A stretch of 64,000 nt of DNA, from the NCBI RefSeq assembly GCF_027579695.1, contig NC_083596.1, positions 16,455,759-16,519,758 of the forward strand. The letters are read 5' to 3'. The notes beneath the pieces are model-generated. The model was not told where the DNA came from and ran no database searches. It saw only the letters and a list, made by a program, of their open reading frames with translations. This document shows positions 9,677 to 19,384 of this stretch, one piece after another. This DNA is from Neoarius graeffei (taxonomy: Eukaryota; Chordata; Actinopteri; Siluriformes; Ariidae). Both the position numbers and the translations under genes were made by a program. Positions within the stretch are counted from its first letter, which is position 1. Each line of letters starts with the position of its first letter.

Positions 9677-9835
9677 AGCTAAAAGAACGCTTAAAGCAGT
9701 GGAAAAACAAAGAGAGTTGCGTACGCGTGACCCCGCATTTGTACGGTATATCCACCAACATGGCCGACATCATCCAGGTTTCTATTTTGCTTTGACGTCA
9801 CTTGCAAGTCAAGTCCAGGGGTGGGTGGGTGGTGT

Positions 9836-10448
9836 TATAACTTATCAGAGTATGCTCGTAATCTAGAAGCCGCTGCTCGCTTTAGATATATTCAGAAGAT
9901 TGCTATGTGCAATGGAATCGACCCCTACCGTCTGGGAAAGAAGGATTTGTCATACGATCTCGAAAACTACCCTTCAGTCGAGTTCCCCAACATCTCGAAC
10001 TATCTGGTGTTGCAGACGTCCTTCTACACCGCAAAACAGATGAAAGCGTGGAAGAGTATGGAGGCTTATGACTTTTTTGTATGTGGCTGGGTAAAGGACC
10101 TCGGTATCAAGTCACTGCCGAATGAATCCTGAATTGTTTTTGCCCGTGTTACTATGTTTTGTTTTGTTTTAAAGTTTTTCGTTTGCATCTTTACAACGAA
10201 TCGCTGCAAGTTGAAGTGTAAACAAACAGTTTGCTTGATTCTCACTTGTGTTGGCTCTTATCTCTCAGGTAAATCATTCACAAAGATCATCAGAAAGCCC
10301 TTTAAAGACCTGGATCTTAGTTAAACAAGACGGAGAAGTGATCACGGCGCATTGTACTGTAACTGTACGGCTGGGGAATAATTTTGTCGCGACCTTCATG
10401 CGTATGGACTTTGTGAGGAGTAAACAAAGAAACAACTGGGGACTTTAG
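9836..10448 (+). pseudogene. YqaJ/SWIM-type protein, exons 1-2 (family B copy 1)
   Basis: Exon 1 (about 9836-10132) encodes NLSEYARNLEAAARFRYIQ, then GIDPYRLGKKDLSYDL, FPNISNYLVLQTSFYT and KAWKSMEAYDFFVCGWV. A TGA follows NES where the 51 kb copy reads on. The donor, gtaagt in the other copy, is here mutated (cccgtgtt). After a CTCTCAG acceptor, exon 2 (from 10269) encodes VNHSQRSSESPLKTWILV and DGEVITAHC. That is the lead-in to a SWIM zinc finger, which then lacks its remaining Cys/His residues. Conserved splicing around VNHSQRS suggests a real two-exon structure in the parent. This copy is inactive. Confidence 0.6.
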
Positions 10449-10537
10449 CGTTTTGTGACTAAAAAACGTACTGTAAAATAACGACAAGAAAAGTACTTGG
10501 AAAACACCAAGGACATAGCTGACAGGGAGATACAAAC

Positions 10538-10754
10538 CTTTCACCAAGTGATCATTGCAAACTCCAGCATGCTTCGACTCGGCTCCCTTCGATTTCAGTG
10601 AGAGGTTCAAAAGCCGCCTTTCTCGACGTCTTTTTGTGAAATCCCGTGTTCGTTCACCCTTTTTTATTAGTTCACGGGGAACCCTGAAGAAACTTTTATC
10701 AGTTTCACTGTTTGATCGATTCAAACAACCTAAAACGACGCAAGCGTAAGGCAT
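10538..10754 (-). CDS. THAP-domain first exon, open in frame (family B copy 1)
   Basis: Starting at ATG 10754 the frame reads MPYACVVLGCLNRSN, then DKSFFRVP, an Arg/Lys-rich stretch (KRRRERRLLNLSL), and AGVCNDHLVKG. It ends at AAAG|gtttgt, exactly where the other copies splice. The C2CH zinc ligands are present (C5, C10, then C and H of VC-DH). The usual HF is HL. THAP domains bind DNA, here presumably the transposon ends, as part of a transposase. Only this exon remains, and the frame reads into intron for 45 more codons. It could be expressed only if spliced to downstream host sequence. Confidence is high for the domain, low for function. Confidence 0.7.
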
Positions 10755-10876
10755 TTTTCATGCGAGCAATGCACCTTCTTCATATAAATGCTTTGTCAAC
10801 TGAGCTTTGGTAGACCACCAGCTAAAGTTTTGAATAACTAATGAGGCGGATGTGACGTCACGTGAAACCCAGCCAT

Positions 10877-12149
10877 ATAATGGTAGGGGAAACACTTAGT
10901 TAGTTTGGAGAGGAAGGAGAGCGCAGTAATGGAGAAGACAATGGAAAAGGAGACATCTACAGGAAACAATGGAATAAAACAAATATCTGCAGTAACAGAA
11001 CAAAAGCTTGCAGGTAATCAATGCACTCCACCATCTTGCTGCTACTGTTTACTCCTGTTGTGAATTATGCAACACCCTCCATTCATGACACATCCTGGAT
11101 TACAGTGATTCTGCTTAAAGCTGGTTCGCTAGCAGGCACCAAGGGTCAAAGAATCCCGAAAGGAACCGATTCAAGAACCCATTGGTCGAAAAGCTTGATT
11201 CAGGAGCAGTTGTATCACAGGTTATGGTTATATCTTGTTTCTGCCCTCTCTGTCTCACTCTCCCTTTCTCTCTATCAACACTTGGCTCTCATGTTGCATT
11301 GATGGATGGAGTTTTTCGTCACCATTTTAATAAAGCCCTAACAACAGGCATGTTAAATGATTTCCGAGACATAATTGGCGAAAATGGTGCTTTATGCTGG
11401 AAATAATCTCGACATGTTTTGGTTTACAGACAGCTAACGATGTAAGACTTGTGATACTGACAGTGAGTGTTTTGTTATAGAAGGTAGTGCGGTTGCGCCA
11501 GGCTGCTCCTCTTGCTACAGAAGGCTAAAGTACATGAAGTATTCAGTTCATTAATAGCGATACCATCTAACACGCCATCTTTGTTTCACTTGTTGCTGTA
11601 TGTGCACAATAATCAGTCAGTGCTTTTGAGTCAGCAATAATAATCTGATTATTATTTGATTTGGGCAGTATTAAAATATAAACTAACCGCATTCTGGTTC
11701 AGTAATCAGGTTATTAATTGTACTTGGACAGACATAACATTAAAAAAAAAAAACCCTGAAGCAGTTAATAACACATTACAATCTAATGAGGGTTTTTTAA
11801 AGGTAATTTTGTCATCGAATAAATATAAACACATTAAAAAATGAGTAACTGAGTACTCCGTATATTGAATTAACAGTCTGTGCATGACATTAATTTTTGA
11901 CATAATTATTTTAATAACAAACACGTCATAGTATTTTTATTACGCAACATTAAGCATCATAATAATTTAAAAGAAATGGTGTATAAAAACAATCCTGAAA
12001 TGTCTCTTACAAGCAGAAAATCACGAGGAGGCAAAAATCATAATTTTAAATGATTCACATTCATTTTTCTTTGTTTCATTTATTTCAGAATATGTGTAAT
12101 CCTCTGCCTGATGGAGAAACAGTGTGTGTCTGTCCATAGTAACATCCTT
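10877..12149. other. AT-rich stretch without recognised feature
   Basis: Low-complexity AT-rich DNA. A short frame at 10929-11012 (MEKTMEKETSTGNN...) ends at GCAG|gtaatc and could be a first exon, but nothing else supports it. No repeats with clear ends seen. Confidence 0.3.
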
Positions 12150-12690
12150 ATCAAGTCAAATCAAGTTTATTCGTATAGCGCTTTTAACAATAAACATTGC
12201 CGCAAAGCAGCTTTACAGAATTTGAACGACTTAAAACATGAGCTAATTTTATCCCTAATCTATCCCCAATGAGCAAGCCTGTGGTGACGGTGGCAAGGAA
12301 AAACTCCCTCAGACGACATGAGGAAGAAACCTCGAGAGGAACCAGACTCAAAAGGGAACCCATCCTCATTTGGGCAACAACAGACAACATGACTATAACA
12401 TTAACAGTTTTAACATGAAGTCAGTTTCGTTGATGTTATAAACTCTTCATTGATGGAAACTTGAGTGCAAAACTGTTCATGACAACTGCAGTCCTAAAGT
12501 TAGCAAGACAACTGTAGTCCTCAGCCATAAAAGCATAACTGTAAGTGTCCAGAGCGTCTTCCAAGTATGACTTTCAACTGTCCATATGGGGCCGTCCTCT
12601 ACAGGAACGATGCGATGAGATTCCAACCAGACACAGGACATCACACCTTATCTGTGTTATGGATTGAATGTTTTGAGAAAAACCTTTTTG
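12150..12690. repeat. Interspersed repeat with TTTATTCGTATAGCGC start
   Basis: Begins CAAGTTTATTCGTATAGCGC, continues AAAGCAGCTTTACAGAATTT and AACTCCCTCAGACGAC, and ends near CCAGACACAGGACATCACAC. I recognise these words as a very common fish interspersed repeat, probably the 3' part of a non-LTR element or a SINE. No coding frame. Confidence 0.5.
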
Positions 12691-12734
12691 TTGTGAGAAA
12701 CCAGACGGTGAGTGAAAGTGTTGTTTTTTTAATC

Positions 12735-12975
12735 CCCCGCTGGCCGAAAGTTCCGAAGTGGGATTATGTCGTGGTGATTTCCGTCCGTCCGTCCATCCCA
12801 GGAAGGGTGCTCACCTTCTGAAATCAACTCCTCTCACAATTTTCAGAGGAATTTCACAAAACTTATATATTGGTAATACACATATTGCAATTTCATTCAA
12901 TTCAGTCGCATTTTACCAGAGTTATGGCATAGTTGCCAGCGGGGGATATCATGCCCTCAGAGCACTCTTGTTTGT
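12735..12975. repeat. Short repeat bounded by inverted CCCCCGCTGGC ends
   Basis: Left edge CCCCCGCTGGC and right edge GCCAGCGGGGG are inverted copies. The interior contains GTCCGTCCGTCC. Probably a MITE; family not assigned. Confidence 0.4.
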
Positions 12976-13129
12976 ATTTCTTGGAGGATGTTTGTTTTCG
13001 AGTAGAGTTTTTATTTCATCCTTGGTTGGTTCAGCAACACGCTCCACCATTTTGTTCTTCTCTACTCACGGTATAGACCCCTTTCACTGACGTCACCCGA
13101 AACCGGAAGTAAACAGACCCTGCGCCATT

Positions 13130-13350
13130 TTGGAAGACCAACAAACTCGTGATTAGGGGGAAATAACGGCAGCGGTATGTGAACCCACGAGAATAAAGTG
13201 GAGTGGCAAACGACTTAAACAAACAAATCTGAGCTGTTTTATTTATGATTTATTGGCCCAACAGTAGACTTGAAAGAAACCTGTGAGAGACTTGGCAAAA
13301 AACTGTGGATATAATGGATAAGTCTGTGCATGATCTGCGGACACTTTGAG
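13130..13350 (+). pseudogene. Possible decayed THAP exon (family C)
   Basis: The plus strand ends in a segment encoding LCMICGHFE directly before a gtaagc donor. Position and orientation match the THAP exons of the other copies, where VCSxHF precedes the donor. Upstream the frame has a TAA and the first Cys pair is not evident. I base this on position and the C-x2-G-H-F tail, so it is tentative. It is convergent with the YqaJ-type exon at 14464-14664. Confidence 0.3.
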
Positions 13351-14224
13351 GTAAGCAAACGCAAGAAATTCAGATTTAAAACATGCTAAATTGGCCTCAA
13401 GTTGATAACTGTATGAGGAGCAAGCCTCCCAGACTTCTACAATTTAATAATAATAATAATAATAATTTAGGATGGTTTGGGGCTTGCTCTCCCTCCTATT
13501 ATATAAATAAAGCATAGTTGTTGTGTAGGCATATATCATAAATACATATGTATAATTTGGATAAATTAACCTAAATTATGGATACCTTAATAGTAACAAA
13601 AAGTATTAATTTTTCAACTGAAAAGATATATTATTAAAAGATAAATATCAACAAGATTACCTTGGCCATAACTATGTGTAGGTTATTCTTAATAACAGCT
13701 GTAATATCACGAACCAAGCCACTAACAACATAATTGTAAGCCTGTAGCCCTTTGTAGGCTTTCAAGTCATCAGCAGTGTAGGCACTGGGCGTAAACAACA
13801 AATAGTTTACAATGTCTGGGTACCAAACAGATGGCAGAATTGGTGTCCGGTCCTCCTTATGTATCTGACACGGAGAAATAATATAAATCGTGCTGCCTAC
13901 CAGATTACAGTCGTCTGTTTTATTGTATCAGTACTAGTATCACTTACTATACTCATCAGTCATAGATTAGTCCAGTACAACATGACCAGCTTGCTTTTTT
14001 TCCATTTGACTGTCGCAAGTTTTTTCAGGCTGGTACAGTCAAAAATTGAAAAAAGTTTTGGCCTACTAAACTAGTCATCGATTCTACTAGTGTATTAATT
14101 GGAGTCGACATGAAAACGTTAGGTAAAAACTTTAAACCAGTACAATCCCTTCTTCAAAGTTTTACCAAATGGTTTTATTTATGCAATTTAAAGCTCATAA
14201 TACTGTATAACTTTGGTCAAGTAA

Positions 14225-14470
14225 AAACATGGAGCAAAAACATGGCTGAATCCTGAATGACTCCTATTTGTTTAAATTGGGGACTACATAGGCGGCAGAA
14301 TGTAGTTTCTTTTTCCCTGCCATGGAAGCGCACTTGTATACCGAGGAGGAAAGCAATTTGCATTACAGCCGTGAGGCGGCTCGGCTCGGTTTTCCCTTTC
14401 GGGCACTCTCGTTTTCTGTTAGAATTTGGTAAAGAAAAAAAAATATATTATTTACCAGCTTACCGGGTCC
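14225..14470. repeat. Module shared with the palindromic elements at 23 and 63 kb
   Basis: ACATGGCTGAATCCTGAATG, CCTGCCATGGAAG, TCGGTTTTCCCTTTCGGGC and TTTACCAGCTTA recur, inverted, at about 23195-23432, and the last part at about 63188-63262. In this element the shared stretch starts exactly at the donor of the YqaJ-type exon. Confidence 0.7.
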
Positions 14471-14664
14471 ATTAACATAAATCTGACAGCTGACAAGGTC
14501 GGGATATAAACGAACTTTTGCGTTAAACTGTGTGCTTGGATTCACATAATTTTTTTCTGAGTCTTATCATATGGGTCAAACCCATCAATCACAGCCAGTT
14601 TCTCCACATACCGTGGCCTTTCTGCAACTGGTAATGTACTCACATAACCCGAATTATCAGCCAT
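14464..14664 (-). pseudogene. YqaJ-type protein N-terminal exon (family C)
   Basis: From ATG 14664 the minus strand reads MADNSGYVSTLPVAERPRYV, then EKLAVIDGFDPYDKTQKK. After one frameshift in an A-run it continues NPSTQFNAKVRLYPDLVSCQ and IYVNGPG, ending at CCCG|gtaagc. RYVEKLAVIDGFDPY aligns with RYIQKIAMCNGIDPY and with RYKEKIDMSGFDPY of the other families. This shows common descent of the first exon. Downstream SWIM/YqaJ parts are absent. The frameshift makes it inactive. Confidence 0.6.
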
Positions 14665-14879
14665 CGTGTCACTTTACTCTCGCTCGTACTTTGTTTTATA
14701 TTGTGAGTGCATGTACTTGGTCTTCCAATATGGCGCCTAACAAAATCTCGCGGCGCGGTGACGTCATGCGGTAGCCCTCTATATGAGCTGATAGCCTAGT
14801 AGTAGAGTAGCCAATCAGAGCGCGCAATTGCTCATATCCAGTGAATAGAATAAATACTGGATATAGTGATGGACATTCA

Positions 14880-15219
14880 TGCACTTTATTCACTGCAAGT
14901 TTATTTGGGGTTAATCAGAGTCATTTTCATTGATGGCAGGTGCGAAGCCAAAAAGACTGAATGCTGTAATTAAATCAAAAGATGCTTCAACAAAGTATTA
15001 GTTTAAGGGTGTGCACACTTATGCAACCGGCGTTTTTAATTTTTTTTATGTTTTTCCCCCTAACAGATTTGTTTGTTTTTCAACTGAATTGTACAGGTTA
15101 TAGGTCACATTAAAGGTGGGAAAAGTTTTGAAATTATTTCTCGTGATCTCATTTTTTTTTTTTACATCAGAAAAACCTATCATTTTAACGGGGTGTGTAT
15201 ACTTTTTATATCCACTGTA
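14880..15219 (+). mobile_element. 3' end of a Tc1/mariner element
   Basis: A short frame ending KPKRLNAVIKSKDASTKY and a stop (about 14946-14999) is the C-terminus of a Tc1-type transposase. It is followed by ACACTTATGCAACC and by a terminal sequence GGGTGTGTATACTTTTTATA-TCCACTGTA, a common fish Tc1 end. The rest of the element is missing. Confidence 0.55.
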
Positions 15220-15467
15220 GTTCTGTAATAGTCTGTGAAAAATGTGGTGGTTGTTGTTCTAATGGGCTTTACTGGAAGCACATTAGAAGGAAAAAGAAAA
15301 TAACAGTAATTTAAAGAAACTGAGCAATCCTTCAAGCTGGTTAAATTAGCCGTCATCGTAATAGCTACATTCGTGATAAAGAGCCAGTTTACATGCATAC
15401 ATGCCTTTTTTCTTTTGTTCCCTCCCACTTTGGTCATTTGTCAATTTCCACCCATGAAATAGTTTAC
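15220..15467. other. No recognised feature
   Basis: Short unique stretch between the Tc1 end and a 291-bp MITE. Nothing seen. Confidence 0.3.
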
Positions 15468-15470
15468 TTA

Positions 15471-15761
15471 AGCCTAGGTCACAACCGGACGTACGATTTT
15501 TTGGCCGTGCGATTTTTGGCGTTTCCCAAATCGCTGCGTTTTTTTTGTTCGTGGAGAAAGACGCACGTTGGCCGTAAGTTTGTCTTGCAACCTGAAAAAA
15601 ACGTAAGCGCCCGTAGAGTTTGTTTGACATGACAAAGAACCTCTGCGGCCAGTCTACGGCTCGAAAATCAGCACGTCACACGCACGCCCTCTGTGCGTTT
15701 CTTGCATTTTTTGCACGTAGACCGGCCGTAGGAGCACGTACGGCCGGTTGTGACCGAGGCT
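15471..15761. mobile_element. 291-bp PIF/Harbinger-type MITE, copy 1
   Basis: Ends AGCCTAGGTCACAACCGG and CCGGTTGTGACCGAGGCT are inverted copies, flanked by TTA on both sides (15468-15470, 15762-15764). A second copy at 45538-45828 has the same length and differs at only a handful of positions. No coding capacity. Confidence 0.85.
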
Positions 15762-15864
15762 TTACTAGCCTACAGTTACCAACAAGAGACGGCAAAAGCT
15801 AGCATGAGATATGTGAAACCAGCCATTGCATCTTTTTTCAACCTGCCAGTCATGCTACGTCAGA

Positions 15865-16085
15865 GGGCAGCAGAACACGCTTGTACGTAGGAAACGGCTG
15901 TCCACCCTGTTCCACATACACAAGTTCACCAGCACCTGTGATTGGTCAGTTTCTCTCTGATTGACATGGGAATGAATAACACCATCCCTTCCACCCAGAC
16001 AGCATGGCCAGTTTTGCTGTCTTGGACTCCCAGCCATGGATAGCTGTGGCATGGGTGGGATTTGAACTTGTGATCTCCTTTTTTT
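15865..16085 (-). mobile_element. tRNA-derived SINE (family D)
   Basis: Read on the minus strand it starts GGAGATCACAAGTTCAAATC, a B-box-like stretch, and runs through CATGCTGTCTGGGTGGAAG and CAATCACAGGTGCTGGTGAAC, words of a known fish SINE. The head is incomplete, and a T-run lies at its 5' side on the plus strand. Confidence 0.5.
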
Positions 16086-16280
16086 TTGTTGCATATAAGT
16101 ATATTCTTCATCCAATAACATGATCTGTAACACTTTCACAGTTTGGAGGAAATAAGGAAATGGGAGACAAGCTTGTGACAACTCAAAGTTCATTTTATTT
16201 TGCTTGCTTTTGCTTTTCAGCAACTTTCTTTTACACTGTGCACACACACGGAGTTGTTGGGCTGGGCTGGCTGTTTGTTT

Positions 16281-16282
<2 letters not shown>

Positions 16283-16314
<32 letters not shown>
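16283..16314. repeat. (TC)n microsatellite
   Basis: Pure TC dinucleotide run of about 16 units. Confidence 0.95.
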
Positions 16315-16317
<3 letters not shown>

Positions 16318-16429
16318 TACTGGTTTCTCCCTGAGAGAACACAAGAGACACACAACATAAATAAATTGGTGGTAATATGACACAGGTGAGACTCATCACA
16401 TGTTACCTGCTGGTTCTATCTGCCTCCTC

Positions 16430-16830
16430 TCGGTCCTTAGACTTAGAATTAGACAAAACTTTATTTATCCCCGAAGGGCAATTAGAAGGGCGAAGAGCGG
16501 TACATTAAAAGAGCAAGAAAATAAAATCACAAAAAGAACTAGACAGGGACACTCTAACGAGTGCAAACCCCGCCTTTTCCCTATTAAAATACATTGGGCG
16601 AAAATTTCGAAGTTCTGCCATGACCTTGACCTTTGACCTCCAAAATTGAATGGTTTCCTTCCTGGGTGATTGGCAACACGTACAAAATTTGGTCCAAATC
16701 GATCCATTGGTTCTTGAGATATCTTGCAGACACACAGACAGACAGACAGACAGACAGATACACACACACACACAGACTGACGCAGGTGAAAATAATAACC
16801 CCTCTGACTACTGTCGGCGGGGTTAATAAA
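16430..16830. repeat. Interspersed repeat with CAGA and CA arrays
   Basis: Starts near AACTTTATTTATCCCCGAAG and contains TTTGACCTCCAAAATTGAAT, ATCGATCCATTGGTTCTTGA, a (CAGA)n and (CA)n array, and a terminal GGCGGGGTTAATAAA. Similar words are a common fish repeat, probably a LINE 3' region. No coding frame. Confidence 0.45.
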
Positions 16831-17094
16831 ATCACAAAAATGGGGGGGGGGGTGGAAACAGCGTATTATGTACAATATACAATGGCAGGCCTGTTGCCAG
16901 TAACAAAGTAAAAGAAAAAAATAAGTAAATAAATAAATTTTAAAAAAGGCAGCAGATAAAATATGGCAAATAAATAAAATGACGCATGGTCCACAGCTGA
17001 CATGATCATAGAAAACTTACCATCGCATGTTAGTCTATAACTAGGCATGTAACAATTCACCCAGTTCATGATTCAATTTGATTCAATATATACA
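16831..17094. other. No recognised feature
   Basis: AT-rich spacer with a G-run at about 16843-16851. Nothing else seen. Confidence 0.3.
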
Positions 17095-18022
17095 GTACAC
17101 TCCCCGGCCACTTTAATAGGAACTTGTTCTTGATTCTAAGATCCCTGTTCTTGGCTGCAGGAGTGAGTGGAACCCAATGTAGTCTTCTGTTGTTGTATGC
17201 TGAGATGCTTTTCTGCTCACCACGGTTGTAAAGAGTTGCTATGAGTTGCCATATCCTTCCTGGCAGCTCGAACCAATCTGGCCATTTTCCTCCGACCTCT
17301 CTTATCAACAAGGTGTTTTGTTTCCACCCACAGAACTGTCGCTCACTCGCTCAATGTTTTTTGCACCATTCTGTGTAACTCTATAGAAAGAAAGCACAAC
17401 TTTATTCATCACACACTTGTGAAATATCCTCTCTGCATTTAACCCATCTGAAGCAGTGAACACACACACACACACGTGAGCAATGAGCATACACACATAC
17501 CCAGAGCAGTGGGCAGCCGTGCTAATGGCACCCAGGGAGCAGTTGGGAGTTAGGTGCCTCGCTCAAGGGCACCTCAGCCCAAGGCCGTCCCATATTAACC
17601 TTTGGATTGTGGGGGAAACCAGAGCACCCGGAGGAAACCCGCACAGACAACATGCAAACTCCACACAGAAAGGCCCTCGCCGGCTGCTGGGTTCGAACCC
17701 AGAACCTTCTTGCTGTGAGATGATCGTGCTAACCACTTACACCACCGTGCCGCCCAAGACTGTTGTGTATGAGAAACCCCAGGAGATCAGCAGTTTCTGA
17801 AATACTCAAACTAGTCCATCTGGCTCAAACCAACACCCACAGTGCCACAGTGAAAGTCACACTTTGAGATCACAATTTTTCCCGTTCTGATGTTTGAAGT
17901 GAACATTGAAGCTCTTGATTTGTATCTGCATGAGTTTATGCGTTGCGCTGCTGTCAAGGGATTGGTTGATTAGAGAACTGCAGAAAAGAGCAGGTGGATG
18001 GGTGTACCTAATAAAATGGCCA
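17095..18022 (-). mobile_element. Tc1-like element relic, interrupted by a SINE
   Basis: Ends CACTCCCCGGCCACTTTAAT and the inverse ACCTAATAAAATGGCCATGT correspond to the well-known CCGGCCACTTTATTAGG Tc1 termini. Minus-strand remnants such as PDWFELPGRIWQL and LHWVPLTP resemble decayed transposase. GAGATCAGCAGTTTCTGAAA lies on the right. A SINE is inserted at 17386-17756. Confidence 0.6.
17386..17756 (-). mobile_element. SINE-A, tail type 3
   Basis: On the minus strand the head GGCGGCACGGTGG-TGTAAGTGG and B box GGTTCGAACCC are tRNA-like. They are followed by the shared SINE-A core (GGCCTTTCTGTGTGGAGTTT). The 3' part then differs from other SINE-A copies: it contains CTTGAGCGAGGCACCTAACT, shared with SINE-B, a (TG)n and a CTTTCTTTCT tail. 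It splits the Tc1 relic. Confidence 0.75.
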
Positions 18023-18585
18023 TGTGTATCTCTAGGAAATATCCCACAATATTTAAAAAAAAAGAAGGAAATTTTATTACACAAAAAATGCAACCTTTGT
18101 TCTTTATCAACTTAAATATTCCTTTTGTTAAATTAAAAAATAAATCTTTCATTTTCTTCATAACCAACAATAATTATTGACCCACATTTGTAAAGGCTGG
18201 AGTAAAATACAATAGCCTTTTCACTAAAATATTCATTTTATTAAAAATGAAAAAATGTTAATAACAAATAGGTCTTTTCTTAATAAACTGATGTCCATTT
18301 GTACTACCTGCATTTGCTTCTCTTTTCTTTAGCTTTCAGCAGTCTGTAAAAAGAGAGCTCTGATTTCTTGTTCAATTTATTTGTCCCATCAGTCTCACAA
18401 CAGCTCTTTCTCATTTTATATCTGTTTTTTTCTTCCTGTGCGTGTGTTTTCGTAGCATTAGAGCTGTGTTACTTCCGTCTAGGGTGATGTCACGCTTATT
18501 CCCACATTTGTACATTATTATCCCTCCACTCTACTGTCTAAACAACATAATTACAGTTTGAGAAAACTACGAGATTATGCAGCCT
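18023..18585. other. AT-rich stretch, no recognised feature
   Basis: Long A- and T-rich segments with several short open frames of low complexity. Nothing supported. Confidence 0.3.
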
Positions 18586-18594
18586 AATAATAAT

Positions 18595-18960
18595 CTAAGC
18601 TCATTATCTCTAGCCGCTTTATCTTGTTCTACAGGGTCGCAGGCAAGCTGGAGCCTATCCCAGCTGACTACGGGCGAAAGGCGGGGTACACCCTGGACAA
18701 GTCGCCAGGTCATCACAGGGCTGACACATAGACACAGACAACCATTCACACTCACATTCACACCTACGGTCAATTTAGAGTCACCAGTTAACCTAACCTG
18801 CATGTCTTTGGGGGAAACCGGAGCACCGGGAGGAAACCCACGCGGACACGGGGAGAACATGCAAACTCCGCACAGAGGGGCCCTCGCCGGCCACGGGGCT
18901 CGAACCCGGACCTTCTTGCTGTGAGGCGACAGCGCTAACCACTACACCACCGTGCCACCC
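18595..18960 (-). mobile_element. SINE-A, tail type 1, with target duplication
   Basis: Full-length tRNA-head SINE in minus orientation, ending on the left with CATTATCTCTAGCCGCTTTA (the 3' tail) and on the right with the head. AATAATAAT flanks both sides (18586-18594 and 18961-18969). The B box is intact. Confidence 0.85.
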
Positions 18961-19050
18961 AATAATAATAATGAATATTTTTTTAAATTTTACCGATTCA
19001 AATTGTCATAAAGTTGTATTGCAGTTTATCGTCGCATGATATATCGTTAC

Positions 19051-19372
19051 ACGGTAGTGCACTGTCGCCTCACAGCAAGAAGGTTTTGGGTTCGAACCCC
19101 ATGGCCAATGGGGGCCTTTTTGTGTAGAGTTTATATGTTCTACCCATGTCTGTGTGGGTTTCCCCCACAGTTCAAGGACATGCAGATTTAGTAAAAAAAT
19201 ACCCAGCCAGTGGTGTTGTCCAAGCCAGTGCATATTTTGTGCCAGTCCCAAGCCTGGATAGATTGGGGAGGGTTGCATCAGGAAGAACATCCGGTGTAAA
19301 ACCTATGCCAAATCAAATATGCGGAGCAGATCCACTGTGGCGACCGCTAATGGGAGCAGCCGAAAGAAGAAG
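19051..19372 (+). mobile_element. SINE-A, tail type 2, uninterrupted
   Basis: Starts ACGGTAGTGCACTGTCGCCT with B box GGTTCGAACCC, then the core. At GACATGCAGATTTAGT it changes to AAATACCCAGCCAGTGG...GGTGTAAAACC...GTGGCGACCGCTAATGGGAG and an AAGAAGAAG tail. The target duplication is ATA(T/C)ATCGTTAC (19039-19050, 19373-19384). It is the reference for the interrupted copy at 42637-44412. Confidence 0.8.
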
Positions 19373-19384
19373 ATACATCGTTAC

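Larger units (their letters stand above)
7544..9810 (+). mobile_element. THAP/YqaJ-type element, family A copy 1, interrupted
   Basis: This matches 58945-59856: both begin GRCTTGCAAC...GATCAAAATG and end CACTTGCAAGTC, an inverted pair. The left part carries the N-terminal exon of the YqaJ/SWIM-type protein (plus strand) and the right part a THAP exon (minus strand). Comparison with the other copy shows a clean 1,420-bp insertion at 7795-9214. I place it in the ISL2EU superfamily from memory of its two-gene (THAP transposase plus YqaJ nuclease) content. The 2-bp duplication is clear only in families B, C and D. Confidence 0.65.
9811..10876 (+). mobile_element. THAP/YqaJ-type element, family B copy 1, 5' truncated
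   Basis: It abuts the right end of the family A element. It matches 51141-52220 in gene content: a YqaJ-type exon 1, an intron, a short second exon with VNHSQRSSESPLKTW, and a minus-strand THAP exon. The right end GACGTCACGTGAAACCCAGC corresponds to the GATGTCGGATGCAATCC terminus of the other copy. The left terminus is missing. This copy holds the best preserved THAP exon in the window. Confidence 0.6.
13075..14780 (-). mobile_element. THAP/YqaJ-type element, family C, with AT duplication
   Basis: Compared with the empty paralogous site CACGGTATATGAG near 39.8 kb, the insert is AGACCCCTTTCACTGACGTC...GACGTCATGCGGTAGCCCTCT flanked by AT (TATA on both sides if read as 4 bp). Termini are similar to those at 40101-41270. 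The YqaJ-type N-terminal exon reads inward from the right end; a decayed THAP-like exon reads inward from the left. A 56.2 kb fragment (56211-56276) is the same right end alone. Confidence 0.7.
12985..14851. mobile_element. ATTCTATCC-family element fragment, copy 2, split
   Basis: GTTTTCGAGTAGAGTTTTTA and TCTACTCACGGTA on the left join ATATGAGCTGATAGCCTAG and ATCCAGTGAATAGAATA on the right. Together they reconstruct the right half of the element seen uninterrupted at 39725-39879. A THAP/YqaJ-type element is inserted in the ACGGTATATGAGC sequence. Confidence 0.65.

Noticed and set aside
10929..11012. Possible first exon MEKTMEKETSTGNN ending at GCAG|gtaatc
   Set aside because: Short, in AT-rich DNA, with no further exon or homologue recognised. 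It may be chance.
16465..16875. 136-codon minus-strand frame
   Set aside because: It runs through (CA)n and (CAGA)n arrays of an interspersed repeat and gives low-complexity CVCV and SVCL strings.
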